DNA of 64,000 bases from an uncultured Gemmatimonadota bacterium (GCA_913043255.1 CAJWLK010000001.1:186001-250000), one strand, 5' to 3'; counted from the stretch's first letter, positions 1 to 9,103 are shown. Translations and numbers: made by a program. Notes: generated by a model not told the origin, from the sequence alone.

Positions 1-1157
1 GCCTCAAAGCGGGCGAACTCCAGCGCATCTATGGGGGCGGGCGGCTCGTGGGTCGAATGGGTGGACTCGACTACGGTATGCTCAACATGCAGACCGCAGA
101 CGAAAACATGGGCGTATTCCGTCTCAAGCAAGAGGTCATAAACCCGTTTTCCTATGTTGGTGCGATGGTAACGACACGTTTGGGGGCATTGGGTGAAAGT
201 AACATCGCATATGGTCTCGATGGTGAAGTTCGCCCGTTCGGGGACGAATATGTGACCGTCAAATGGGCACAAACATTTGATGAAATCGTTAACGAAGGCA
301 GCCCCCTTGATGCAGGACTCATTCGAGCGCGCTGGGAACATCGGAAACAAGAGGGCTTCGCATACTCAGCTGATTATGGGCGCGTCGGACCTGACTACCT
401 ACCTGGACTCGGTTTTCAGTCGCGGAAAGATTTCAGCTTTTACGGTGGCCAGGCGGGTTATACGTGGTTTGGAAAAGAGGGCTCAAAGCTTCGGGCTATC
501 GCTCTTGGTACGGAAACTGAACACTACTACCGGAACGAAGATGGGACACCCGAATCACGGAAGATCAGCCCTTCGTTTATGCTTGGACTCAACTCTGGTG
601 GATTTTTCATCTTTTCACTGAACTCTAGCTTCGAGAGTATCCGCAATCCTTTCCGGGTAGCAGGGATCACGATAGACCCAGGCGAATACTGGTTTCAACA
701 GTCGGAACTCATGTTCCGATTCCCCTTGAGTCTACCGTGGCGAGGTTCATTCAATGCATCGGCAGGCAGTTTTTATGATGGCCGACGTGTAAGTGTCGGA
801 GTAAGTCCGAACTTCAATATCACAAGCCACCTAGAGGTTGAAACAAGCTATGAGATCAACCGCTTCGAATTTGAGAACCAGGATCTAAGCACACAACTCG
901 CATCTCTCCGGTTGAACTTCGCCCTGAATACACATCTTTCGTTACGAGCGTTCGGCCAATACAACTCCGTGGTCGATCAAACCACACTCAATGCACGAAT
1001 ACGATACCACTTTAGCGAAGGAACCGACCTCTGGATTGTTTATAATGCGGGCTTCAACCTTGAACGAGACAATCTCAGCGGTCCAGGCCCAAACCGCCTC
1101 CCACTCTACTCCGGCCGGACTTTGATGGTCAAATATTCACACAGGCTGACCTTCTAA
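1..1157 (+). CDS. DUF5916-type outer-membrane protein, C-terminal part (5' end outside window)
   Basis: This is the C-terminal part of a larger protein; the frame is open to the left edge of the window, so the GTG at 48 is internal. The visible 384 codons begin with ELQRIYGGGRLVGRMGG followed by DYGMLNMQT, which matches the junction I know from DUF5916 (carbohydrate-binding family 9-like) proteins. The rest alternates aromatic and polar residues in short strands and ends in an aromatic terminal strand (YSHRLTF), as expected for an outer-membrane beta-barrel. The family is common in Bacteroidota and Gemmatimonadota, and its substrate is not known. The gene ends 41 bases before the convergent dehydrogenase gene. 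I am fairly sure of the family, not of the function. Confidence 0.75.
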   Translation, partial: LKAGELQRIYGGGRLVGRMGGLDYGMLNMQTADENMGVFRLKQEVINPFSYVGAMVTTRLGALGESNIAYGLDGEVRPFGDEYVTVKWAQTFDEIVNEGSPLDAGLIRARWEHRKQEGFAYSADYGRVGPDYLPGLGFQSRKDFSFYGGQAGYTWFGKEGSKLRAIALGTETEHYYRNEDGTPESRKISPSFMLGLNSGGFFIFSLNSSFESIRNPFRVAGITIDPGEYWFQQSELMFRFPLSLPWRGSFNASAGSFYDGRRVSVGVSPNFNITSHLEVETSYEINRFEFENQDLSTQLASLRLNFALNTHLSLRAFGQYNSVVDQTTLNARIRYHFSEGTDLWIVYNAGFNLERDNLSGPGPNRLPLYSGRTLMVKYSHRLTF

Positions 1158-1198
1158 CCACTAGCCTTTTACGTGCTACAGGTCGGAATCTGAGGGGA

Positions 1199-2416
1199 TC
1201 AATAGCCTCGTGTCAGGTCCACTACATTCAGCATTCGTTCTCCCGCGATGTATCGTCGCAGATTCTCACGATACAGAAGGAATTGATTGTCGCGATATCG
1301 ATTCGAGTAGTCCGATACGTGGGGTGTCATGACAACGCGCGGCATATCCCAGAGCTCGAAATCCTGTTGAGGCAAGTCGTCTGTTCCATATCCAGCGATC
1401 GCCTCCGAAGCGAGAGCCGCCTTGAGGTCGTCCCAGTTGATAACAGGGGGGCGGACAACGCTGACGAAGTAAGCCGTCTCTTTCATGGAGTCGAAGAACT
1501 TGGCATCAAACATCCCCTCCGTATCAGCTGTCATTGGCACCGAGGCAAACACCACATCGGCTTCGGAAGCCAGCGTGTACATCTCGTCCGAAAGTCCGAC
1601 ATACTGCACGAATTCGGGCCCTTCCGCACGGGTATTCCGTGTCGCTATGACCCTCATCCCCAGCGCATGTGCGAGGCGACCCACTTCAGTCCCGATGCTA
1701 CCCAAACCAATGAGCAGGAGAGTGTTATCCTGAAACTCGCGGTCGAGGTTTGCGTCCTTCACAACATCTGTGATGGCGCGCCCCCACACATGATCTCTCT
1801 GTCGATCGAGATGGATGTCCATCCCACCGATCAGCGATAGAATCAGTGTAAGCGAGTGCTGGGCACTAGCCGATGCAGTCATGCTGCGGATGGACGTGAC
1901 AAGGATGGCGTTCTCTTGCAGAAACGCATTGGTCGCTGGCGCATCAGCCCCGTTGGTAAAGCACCGATCAACCCCCACGCTACCAGATTGAATCCACCGG
2001 ATATCCGGACCAACCACAGCTACCGTGCTCGCACTGCAACCAAGCCCCATAACGACCTGCGCGTCTGCCAACACACCACGATCCACCGCATCACGCTGGT
2101 CCCTCACGGGGATCAGTTCTACCCCCGGTGCAACGGCTTGGAGAAACGCCATGCGTTCCTCTCGAACATCCCATTCCTCAGGCACCACAACCACAACATT
2201 GGTCGGCGGAGCCCAACGAGGCATATCACGCACAGGCACTTCACTCTCCCGGATATTGAATACACGGACCAATTGTTCCGGCGTAAAGTCTTCGTACGAG
2301 CCGCTCGGGAGTCCCTCCGGTTGGGACATATCTTTAGCGGGAGGTGCACAGGCGATCGCGAAAGTGCACAACCCGATCATGACAGGAGGTACGATCTTCC
2401 GATGAGTTATGGGCAT
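1199..2416 (-). CDS. D-2-hydroxyacid dehydrogenase family protein with lipoprotein signal
   Basis: About 405 residues. The NAD-binding Rossmann motif is clear near residue 235 (LLLIGLGSIGTEVGRLAHAL, GxGxxG), and the C-terminal half has the family's conserved Arg (VVRPP) and catalytic His (TPHVS). The usual Glu of the EPLP region appears to be replaced by Asp (TDDLP). Unusually, the N-terminus is a lipoprotein signal: basic residues, a hydrophobic stretch and a lipobox ending FAIAC, with Cys near residue 23, followed by a Pro-rich linker. This predicts an enzyme anchored outside the cytoplasm, where NAD is scarce. GTG 2419 and ATG 2416 are both possible starts; ATG is better spaced from a GAGG. 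The substrate is unknown. Confidence 0.8.
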   Translation of the reverse strand: MPITHRKIVPPVMIGLCTFAIACAPPAKDMSQPEGLPSGSYEDFTPEQLVRVFNIRESEVPVRDMPRWAPPTNVVVVVPEEWDVREERMAFLQAVAPGVELIPVRDQRDAVDRGVLADAQVVMGLGCSASTVAVVGPDIRWIQSGSVGVDRCFTNGADAPATNAFLQENAILVTSIRSMTASASAQHSLTLILSLIGGMDIHLDRQRDHVWGRAITDVVKDANLDREFQDNTLLLIGLGSIGTEVGRLAHALGMRVIATRNTRAEGPEFVQYVGLSDEMYTLASEADVVFASVPMTADTEGMFDAKFFDSMKETAYFVSVVRPPVINWDDLKAALASEAIAGYGTDDLPQQDFELWDMPRVVMTPHVSDYSNRYRDNQFLLYRENLRRYIAGERMLNVVDLTRGY

Positions 2417-2453
2417 CACGATGCCTCGCTTTGCAGGAGAAACCAGCTTAGGG

Positions 2454-3299
2454 CTAAGGGGCGCCTTCTACCCATAACCAGTTTCGAGGAAGGGTATCGA
2501 CCGCTAGACGGTCATACACCTCTCGGACAGATCCAACCAAAGCCTCGCTCCGCATGCGAAGTGTGATGTCCGGTCGGTCCGGTATACTGGGGAGAGCGTT
2601 TTCTACGTAGTCATCAAAACAGGCGATGGCTTCATATACTTCCGGTCGGAGTTCAAACCTTTCTAACCCAGCTCTAACGTCTGTAAAACCAGCCTCAGAG
2701 AATGCCGTAACATACTCCGCCAATCCTCGGACACGTCTCATGCTCATGGACTTGGCTCGCCGCCGCTTCTTCGTATCGACACCTAACCGTTGATAAGCAG
2801 CACGAACCCACAGCCCGGCGAATCTAGCTGTTCTCCCGACATAAGCGTCCGCCATAAATGTGGTCCACGCTCGAAATTTTACCCCAGTGCAACGCCGAAT
2901 AGCCTTCAGGACATTTGCCAAAGCTTTTTGATCCACTACGTAGTGAATTCCGTTACTCCATATTGTGAAATCAAATGCACGACGATCGAGATTCAGGTGC
3001 TCCAAATCCTGAGCATATCCATGAATATATTTGACCGGTGCGTCTCGAAGACGCGTTTGGGCCACCTCAATCAATCTTTCTTCCGGCTCAAGTAGAGTCA
3101 CGCTGCCATCCCAACCAACAGGCCCTTTCAAACACTTGAGGATTGCTATTGCTGACTCTCCCGTCCCTCCTCCCACATCCAGAATTCGGCTACCAGGTTG
3201 GATGTCTAATTTTTCTGTGAATGATTCAATGATGTGTTGTGCAAGCGGGAGTTCCGCAAATGGATCATAGTCGACGAGAGAGGGCGCAGCTTTATCCAC
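2454..3299 (-). CDS. class I SAM-dependent methyltransferase
   Basis: 281 residues. The SAM-binding motif I is ILDVGGGTGES near residue 40, followed by the acidic loop (LLEPEERLIEVAQ) and a motif IV-like stretch (FDFTIWSNGIHYV). This supports a Rossmann-fold methyltransferase. The C-terminal half is rich in Arg and helices and gives no substrate clue. The start is GTG at 3299, with AAGGA about ten bases upstream. The gene lies 65 bases downstream of selD on the same strand and could be cotranscribed with it. A link to selenium metabolism is only a possibility suggested by position. Confidence 0.75.
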   Translation of the reverse strand: MDKAAPSLVDYDPFAELPLAQHIIESFTEKLDIQPGSRILDVGGGTGESAIAILKCLKGPVGWDGSVTLLEPEERLIEVAQTRLRDAPVKYIHGYAQDLEHLNLDRRAFDFTIWSNGIHYVVDQKALANVLKAIRRCTGVKFRAWTTFMADAYVGRTARFAGLWVRAAYQRLGVDTKKRRRAKSMSMRRVRGLAEYVTAFSEAGFTDVRAGLERFELRPEVYEAIACFDDYVENALPSIPDRPDITLRMRSEALVGSVREVYDRLAVDTLPRNWLWVEGAP

Positions 3300-3364
3300 C
3301 TATTAAAATCCTTTTGTTAACTATAGCCTCTACCTCTGCTTCTCAAATTCAGCGGTCCAAACAA

Positions 3365-4426
3365 TTAGCCTAAACCGCGAATAGCAACACCCCTATCCGA
3401 ACTCTCAACGAACTCTCCAATCATAGATGCTGCATATCCTGCAGCATCGAGGGCACTGGCAGCATCTTCAGCTTGATCCGGAGGGACAGCCGCCATCAGA
3501 CCACCAGACGTCTGAGGATCTAATAGCACAAGGCGACGCGACTCAGAGACTGACTCATCCCACTGAACGGAACCACCTGCAGCACTCTCATTGCGATGGG
3601 TTCCATCTGGTACACAACCCTTATCTGCGAGTTGAAGTGCACCCGGTAAAACTCGTGGTGCCATCGTATGAATGTGCGCACTAACAGCAGATGCACGACA
3701 TATCTCCAGTAAGTGTCCAAGTAACCCAAAACCTGTAACATCAGTGGCCGCGTGCACATCGAATCCTCTTAACACTCGAGCAGCTTCCGCATTAAGCTGA
3801 CGCATAGACTGGACCGCCACTAATAGATCTGCTGGGTTCGTGAGGTCACGTTTGACCCCAGTCGTGAGGATTCCGGTTCCGAGTGCTTTTCCGAGGACAA
3901 TAGTGTCGCCCGGTCGAGCCCCTTCTTTTTTCCAAAGGGAATCTGGGTTTGCTAGCCCAATGGCAACAAGCCCGAACTTAGGCTCCGTATCATCGATCGA
4001 ATGCCCACCCGCGATTGGGACTTTCGCCTCTTCACATATCTCGCCCGCACCCCTTAGTATCGCCCCAATGATTTCGGGTGCGAGTTCACTACTCGGAACC
4101 GCTAATACGTTAAGCGCGAAGATCGGGCGAGCCCCCATTGCATATAAGTCACTCAACGCGTTGGCCGCAGCAATAGCCCCAAAATCCGCCGGGTCGTCGA
4201 CAATGGGCGTAAAAAAATCCAGACTCGCAACGATGGCTTCACCGTTATCAAGTAGATAGACAGCGGCATCATCCGGCCCATCCAAACCCACGGCAAGCCG
4301 GTCGTCACGCAGCAACGGGACGTATTCCAAGATACGGCTCAGATCCTCTGAGCCGATCTTACACCCTCAACCAGCGCCGTGTGAATATTGTGTTAGGCGA
4401 GCCAATTCCGCCGACGGTGTATTCAT
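3365..4426 (-). CDS. selD: selenide, water dikinase SelD, itself a selenocysteine protein (in-frame TGA 4367-4369)
   Basis: SelD makes selenophosphate from selenide and ATP for Sec-tRNA and selenouridine synthesis. The reading frame without recoding starts at TTG 4330 and lacks the catalytic N-terminus. Reading through TGA 4367-4369 gives an N-terminus starting at ATG 4426 with QYSHGAG-U-GCKI, nearly identical to the well-known YSHGAGCGCK motif, so the TGA falls on the catalytic Cys position (residue 20 of 353). Downstream motifs are intact: GPDDAAVY (about 50), DFFTPIVDDP (70), AGGHSIDD (135), TDVTGFGLLGH (220) and DPQTSGGL (305). A SECIS hairpin follows the TGA. TGA is used as a normal stop in neighbouring genes, so this is Sec recoding, not an altered code. 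No strong Shine-Dalgarno site is visible before ATG 4426. Confidence 0.93.
4329..4360 (-). promoter_or_regulatory. bacterial SECIS element in selD
   Basis: Read on the minus strand, six bases after the TGA, AAGAT pairs with ATCTT. Inside it an 8-bp perfect stem, CGGCTCAG/CTGAGCCG, closes a five-base loop AGGAT that contains the GG typical of SelB-binding loops. A single unpaired U (4334) sits between the two stems, like the bulged U known from the E. coli fdhF SECIS. Position and shape fit a bSECIS that recruits SelB-Sec-tRNA. The hairpin lies within coding sequence, so the pairing is kept while it also encodes the residues after UGC. Confidence 0.9.
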
Positions 4427-4591
4427 GAACGCGAAGCTACCGCGGCTTCACCTTTACCGCGACGATTCATCGTTTTATCGACATCGCAATTCAAGTGTTA
4501 AAACCGGACGGCGGCGTATAACAAAAGGACAAATACGTACGATAGACCAGAAGTTTCAATAAACGTTGTGGCGGAGATAATACTTTGAATT

Positions 4592-5290
4592 CTACCAGTT
4601 CTTTTCTACTACTGGCTCTTGAAATCGGTTCCGGCCCATAACGCGGTCACGAAGGGCAGCTTCCGCCTCGCCGGCCTGCTCCAAAAGCGCAGCTGCCTGC
4701 TCAGGAGAGAGCATTTGCATGTCACCTGCCCCACCCGCTTGTGCAGCGCCTGACCCGCTCCCCTGAGGCGAATCACCCTGCCCCCCGGCATCACCTCTAC
4801 CGCCCGTCTCTTCCTCTTCGAGCCAAAGTTCAATCAGTTCGAGGTTCCACCGTGCGTCCTCGTGGTCCGGGCGATCACGTAAGACCTGGCGAAACGCCTC
4901 ACGCGCTGCCTCAAGTCCTGTTCGTCGCACATTTGGGTCACTCTCTGCGGACCGTCCGTCAAGTGCAGCACTCAGGCCATAGTTATAGTACCCTTGTTCG
5001 CGCACAGCCGTGCGTTCACTCCCGAGCGACTCCTGAAGAGGATACTGAGCTTCTCCGACTTGCCCCTCCCTAAGAAGTGCCGTCCCAAGGTTATAGTGAT
5101 CGATAGGACGATTTCGTTTTTCAGCCACCTCACGGTAGCGTCGAACCGTCTCTGATTCTTGCGCTGACGGATCTGCCTCTTGCTCTTGCGGTCGAGCCAA
5201 ATCAGGGCCCCACACGAATAAGAGAAGCCCTACAAGGGCTAGCCTCGCAGGATTTCTCTGTCCCCGACAGACGCTTTTGATGAGATTCAT
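4592..5290 (-). CDS. BatC-like tetratricopeptide protein
   Basis: 232 residues from ATG 5290, chosen over the overlapping upstream start because GGAGGG sits four bases before it. There is an N-terminal hydrophobic signal segment (ALVGLLLFVWG), then TPR-like helices: IDHYNLGTALLREGQVGEA and, after a 30-residue spacer, a second repeat with REAFRQVLRDRPDHEDARWN. A Gly/Gln-rich low-complexity linker follows. The C-terminus EPVVEKNW resembles the VEKDW end common in BatC proteins. It is the last gene of the moxR-bat run, ten bases after batB. Probably a periplasmic scaffold partner of the VWA proteins. Confidence 0.75.
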   Translation of the reverse strand: MNLIKSVCRGQRNPARLALVGLLLFVWGPDLARPQEQEADPSAQESETVRRYREVAEKRNRPIDHYNLGTALLREGQVGEAQYPLQESLGSERTAVREQGYYNYGLSAALDGRSAESDPNVRRTGLEAAREAFRQVLRDRPDHEDARWNLELIELWLEEEETGGRGDAGGQGDSPQGSGSGAAQAGGAGDMQMLSPEQAAALLEQAGEAEAALRDRVMGRNRFQEPVVEKNW

Positions 5291-5300
5291 TTTCCCTCCA

Positions 5301-6290
5301 TCATCCACGCGGTAGCAGAAAGGCCTCAGCCCATAAGCTCACAAAAGCGACGAAGAGCAACACTCCAATTATACCATCACTACCTGACGATAACGGATCG
5401 AGTGACCCGCTGACGAGTTCTCGTTCAATTTCAATCACTCCATCTGTACTCCTGACGTAACGGCCACCCGTCGCACTTGAAGCTCGTTGGAGTGAAGCTT
5501 CTTCCAATCGTGTCACCACCGGTTGACCGTCTGGCCCTTGAAGAACCGCTCCACGGCCTCTTCGACGCGATGCCGTCGAGGGATCTAACGAAGCCTCTCG
5601 CGTCAGTGGAATCTGACCTCCTACCTCCGTTCCAAAGCCAACGGCGTGGACAATGATTCCCGTTTCCCGTGCTCGCCCGATTGCATCGTTAATGGACTGC
5701 CCGCTTGTCTCTTCTCCATCGGAAAACACAACAATGCTTTTTCGTGTGTCTTCTGCACCTCCAGCTAATAGATCAATCGCTTGCGTGATGCCAGCAGCCA
5801 AGGAAGAGCCGCCGAGGCCAACTGCAGCGGGTCGGACCCCTTCTACCAACATCTCAACCGCACTGATATCAGTCGTAAGCGGGGAAAGCACATAAGCCCG
5901 GCCCGCAAAGTAAATGACCCCGATTTGACCTGGAATTCGCGTGGCTAGCCTACCCGCCTGCAAGCGCATCTGTTGAAGTCGATTCGGTTCGACATCCGTA
6001 GCCAACATTGAGTTCGAAGCATCTAAGACAAGAATCGTTTCAGCACCCTCAGGATCTGTACGTCGTTCCTCAACTCTCCCCGATCGCATCGCCAATGTTA
6101 TCCCGATCACCCCGATGGCGAGAAGCGCCATCCGAATGTAAGGAATGGATCGTTTTGGTAGTCGTACGTACCGTTCCAAAAGGGACTCATCGGCCAATCG
6201 ATGTCGGTCTGCGTCCGATCGTGTTGTCGCGACTAACCGCAACGCGACCACTATACCGGCGAGGAACAGAGCTATCGGAAGCGCGGTCAT
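5301..6290 (-). CDS. VWA-domain membrane protein BatB
   Basis: 329 residues from ATG 6290; the upstream batA stop is TGA 6294-6292, one base before it, which favours this start over the in-frame start at 6323. An N-terminal membrane helix (ALPIALFLAGIVVALRLVA) and a second helix near residue 60 precede a von Willebrand A domain whose MIDAS motif is DASNSM, followed by the conserved Thr/Asp region (SPLTTD, VFSDGEETSG). A C-terminal hydrophobic helix (IIGVLLFVAFVSLWAEAFLL) closes the protein. Bat proteins act together in the inner membrane. Their exact role, often called aerotolerance, is unsettled. Confidence 0.85.
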   Translation of the reverse strand: MTALPIALFLAGIVVALRLVATTRSDADRHRLADESLLERYVRLPKRSIPYIRMALLAIGVIGITLAMRSGRVEERRTDPEGAETILVLDASNSMLATDVEPNRLQQMRLQAGRLATRIPGQIGVIYFAGRAYVLSPLTTDISAVEMLVEGVRPAAVGLGGSSLAAGITQAIDLLAGGAEDTRKSIVVFSDGEETSGQSINDAIGRARETGIIVHAVGFGTEVGGQIPLTREASLDPSTASRRRGRGAVLQGPDGQPVVTRLEEASLQRASSATGGRYVRSTDGVIEIERELVSGSLDPLSSGSDGIIGVLLFVAFVSLWAEAFLLPRG

Positions 6291-6291
6291 C

Positions 6292-7278
6292 TCAAGCCCA
6301 CACTCGACGCGACCGAGTCGCACTAGCTAATAGCTCGAGCAGCAACAATCCCATAGCAGCGAACAATAACTCGCGACGCAATCCGACCCGCTCTTCCGTC
6401 CGAACCTCTTTGACTGGCGTGGTCTCGAGCTCGTTGATCCGCTCGTATATTCTGGTCAACCCTTCGGGATCAGTCGCACGGAAATAGAGACCCCCCGTCT
6501 GTGTAGCCATCCGGTCAAGCAGGTCATCGTTTACATTTACACGGATGTTGGCGTACTGATATCCAAAGGCGGTACGGGCGACTGGCACAGGCGCGACCCC
6601 ATCACGTCCCACACCAATCGTGTACACTCGAACCCCGAGAGAGGCAGCCGCAGCAGTTGCCTCTTCCGGAGAGATTCCACCGCTGTTGTTATCCCCATCC
6701 GTCAGCAGTACCACAATGCGGGATTCAGGCTCGAGATCTCGCAGTCGGTTTGCTGCCGTTGCCAGCGCAACTCCAATGGCAGTGCCGTCTCGAAGTTGCC
6801 CGGCTTCAAGACGCTCCACTGCGTCTTCCAGGACTGGGTGATCTAGCGTTCCCGGAACCATCGTGAGAGCCTCACCTGCGAAAGCCACCAACCCGATCCA
6901 GTCGGACTCCCGACCCTCGACAAACCGGATGACTTCCCTCTTAGCAACTTCAATCCGGTTATCCGGCCGAAAATCTTCAGCCAACATCGAACTTGAGATG
7001 TCTACCGCCAGCATGATCGCAACACCTTCCCGTTCAGACTCCACTCGTTCCCACACACGAACGGGGTGAACCAGTGCGATCACGATAAGTGTTAAAATCG
7101 CCGAGCGAAGCGCTGCGGGAAGCACCCACCAGAACGATATGCGTTTTCTTGCACCCAAGAGCCGATTGAGGTTCGGGTAAGGGAGTCGCACACGCCCCAC
7201 CTTCATTAGACGCCACCCCAATGGAATCAAAAGGAGGAGGAGCAAGAATGGCCAATCCGTGAGAGCAAACCCCTTCAT
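6292..7278 (-). CDS. VWA-domain membrane protein BatA
   Basis: 328 residues. Two N-terminal membrane helices (WPFLLLLLLIPLGW and SAILTLIVIALVHP) are followed by a VWA domain with a complete MIDAS: DISSSM, then GTAIG and LLTDGDNNSG. A C-terminal hydrophobic helix (LLFAAMGLLLLELLA) anchors the other end. The ATG (7278) overlaps the TGA of the upstream batD-like gene by four bases (ATGA), a sign of translational coupling. BatA and BatB are paralogues side by side, as in Bacteroidota, spirochaete and Gemmatimonadota bat operons. Confidence 0.87.
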   Translation of the reverse strand: MKGFALTDWPFLLLLLLIPLGWRLMKVGRVRLPYPNLNRLLGARKRISFWWVLPAALRSAILTLIVIALVHPVRVWERVESEREGVAIMLAVDISSSMLAEDFRPDNRIEVAKREVIRFVEGRESDWIGLVAFAGEALTMVPGTLDHPVLEDAVERLEAGQLRDGTAIGVALATAANRLRDLEPESRIVVLLTDGDNNSGGISPEEATAAAASLGVRVYTIGVGRDGVAPVPVARTAFGYQYANIRVNVNDDLLDRMATQTGGLYFRATDPEGLTRIYERINELETTPVKEVRTEERVGLRRELLFAAMGLLLLELLASATRSRRVWA

Positions 7279-8177
7279 GGCTGAAACTCGTTGTTGTCAG
7301 AGTCTGGCTTGGCCTTATCTGGTTCATCGATGGGCATCTCAGATCGAATAAACGCCTCACCTGCAGCCAGATCCCGAATAGGTCCTTCACTCTTGGGACG
7401 AACTCGTGCGAATCTAGCTAGAAGCGAGTGTCGCAGCGCACTTAACAAGGATGGGTGATCTAGAGCAAAACCCTTGAGGCTCTGTGCTGGAGACCAACCC
7501 CTAGTCACGCTGACATACCGCCGCAGGGTTTCCTCATAGCCATCATAGAAGTTAGCCGCAGCAAGTCCACCTTCTAGCCACTCTTTTCGCAACCGCCGCA
7601 ACTCGCGTAACGCGGATCCACCTGGCCCCAAAGGCACAATAGCAATCGGATCCCTCTTACGACGCCGGGATAACCACCAGCCCAAGATTGCACTAATGGC
7701 TACCAATCCCATTAAGAGCCACCATGAGAAACCACGTACCTGTAAGAACGACCGGGGATCCCGTAACTCAAGGTTATTCGTCTCCGCAGGCAATACACCA
7801 TGCACCGCGAGTTTTGGAGGAGTTACTAATACGGTTGATTGGTTGGTGCCGTCTAGTTCAATCTCTATCGAAGGGATCGGTACCGTGTCCGCACGCCACG
7901 CTACAAGAAAATAGTCAGCTTGCCACTCAGTTTTGACCTCCCTCGATCGAACCTCTACGGATCTCCGTTGTTCCAACTCTTCGGGGAGATCTAACACAGA
8001 TGGAAATTGAACATCACCTCCACTTTCCCTCGTAATCACAACACTCAACGTGACTACCTCTCCGACCCCTATAGACTCGGGGGTAAAAAACGCCGTTCCA
8101 GCCGGTGCGTTCTGCCCCACGGCGGGTTCTCCCATTGAGCACAAAAGACATGCCACAACGAGGCTTTGAACATTCAT
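7275..8177 (-). CDS. BatD/DUF4381-like membrane protein
   Basis: 300 residues. A signal peptide (LVVACLLCSMGEPAVGQ) is followed by an Ig-like extracytoplasmic domain of about 110 residues (VGEVVTLSVVIT...VPIPSIEIELDG). There is one membrane helix (WWLLMGLVAISAILGWWLS) near residue 155, then a basic cytoplasmic tail with a helical region (ALRELRRLRKEWLEGGL...RRYVSVTRGW) as in DUF4381 proteins. It sits between DUF58 and batA with four-base overlaps on both sides, the usual place for a BatD-type partner. Family assignment rests on layout and context more than on a diagnostic motif. Confidence 0.7.
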   Translation of the reverse strand: MNVQSLVVACLLCSMGEPAVGQNAPAGTAFFTPESIGVGEVVTLSVVITRESGGDVQFPSVLDLPEELEQRRSVEVRSREVKTEWQADYFLVAWRADTVPIPSIEIELDGTNQSTVLVTPPKLAVHGVLPAETNNLELRDPRSFLQVRGFSWWLLMGLVAISAILGWWLSRRRKRDPIAIVPLGPGGSALRELRRLRKEWLEGGLAAANFYDGYEETLRRYVSVTRGWSPAQSLKGFALDHPSLLSALRHSLLARFARVRPKSEGPIRDLAAGEAFIRSEMPIDEPDKAKPDSDNNEFQP

Positions 8178-9103
8178 CGGAAACGGCGGCGACCTCGAGC
8201 CGCAAAAAAAGCTGCCAAGCCCGACTGATATGGTCGATTCGTCTGCAACCGAACAAGATCAACATGACAACGCCCCAAGAGTTGTTCAACTTCCCTATCT
8301 CTCGCACGTGCTTGGTCCGACAGATCCTTACGTACGGCCGGATTTGAGAGGTCCACCACAGCCCGCTGCCCCACCTCTGGATCTTCGAATTCCACCCACC
8401 CTGACTCAGGCAACTCTCTTTCCGCAGGATCGGATATATCAATGGCGATCACATCGTGCCGAGCTGCCAAGGCTAACATCGGCCTCACTAGATCCGTAGC
8501 ATTTACGAAATCAGAAATCACGAAAACGAGAGAGCGGACCGATAACATCCGTGCTGCAGTTGTGAGCGCCAGATTCAAATCAGTGCGGCGTCCTTCTGGT
8601 TCGAATGACACAAGATCGTAGAGCAAACGAAGGTTACGGTCCCGCCCTCGGGCCGGCCGGACATAACGCTCGATGCGATCGCTGAACAGTAACAACCCAA
8701 TGGGATCTCCACTTCGCATTGCTGCAAGCGCCAATACGCTTGCGACCTCGGAAGCCAAATCACGCTTGAGCCCGCCTCGTGTCCCAAAGTCATTGGATGC
8801 CGACACATCAATCATTAAGAGTACCGCCAACTCACGTTCTTCGACAAAACGCTTGACGTATGGTGTCCGCATGCGTGCGGTGACCTTCCAGTCGATCGCC
8901 TGAAAAGGGTCGCCTGGCTGGTATAATCGGACCTCTGAGAATTCAATTCCATGCCCGCGAAACAGAGACTCGTATGGGCCCAATGCAGGGCTATCCATAA
9001 ATCGACGACTCTTGAGCTCTAACCGTCGAACATCATGTGCGACCAATTCGCGGGATTTCAGAGTTGACGATCGAGGGCGCCAAAAAAGATCCAACAAACT
9101 CAC
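8174..9103 (-). CDS. DUF58 domain-containing protein
   Basis: 309 residues from GTG 9103, which overlaps the moxR stop as GTGA; an in-frame start at 9130 would overlap by 31 bases and is less likely. The DUF58 signature is clear: [18 protein letters not shown] followed by IDWKVTARM near residue 75. It continues into a VWA-like fold with DVSASNDFG (degenerate MIDAS) and FVISDF. DUF58 proteins pair with MoxR ATPases and are thought to be their adaptors or substrates. This is the second gene of the six-gene operon. Confidence 0.87.
   Translation of the reverse strand: MSLLDLFWRPRSSTLKSRELVAHDVRRLELKSRRFMDSPALGPYESLFRGHGIEFSEVRLYQPGDPFQAIDWKVTARMRTPYVKRFVEERELAVLLMIDVSASNDFGTRGGLKRDLASEVASVLALAAMRSGDPIGLLLFSDRIERYVRPARGRDRNLRLLYDLVSFEPEGRRTDLNLALTTAARMLSVRSLVFVISDFVNATDLVRPMLALAARHDVIAIDISDPAERELPESGWVEFEDPEVGQRAVVDLSNPAVRKDLSDQARARDREVEQLLGRCHVDLVRLQTNRPYQSGLAAFFAARGRRRFR

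Noticed and set aside
1856-2566. 236-codon open frame antisense to the dehydrogenase and methyltransferase
   Set aside because: It spans the opposite strand of two clear genes and lacks a ribosome-binding site or any family motif.
4367-4369. selD as a pseudogene, or TGA read as tryptophan
   Set aside because: A SECIS hairpin follows the TGA, the catalytic motif is restored by Sec, and many nearby genes end in TGA as a normal stop.
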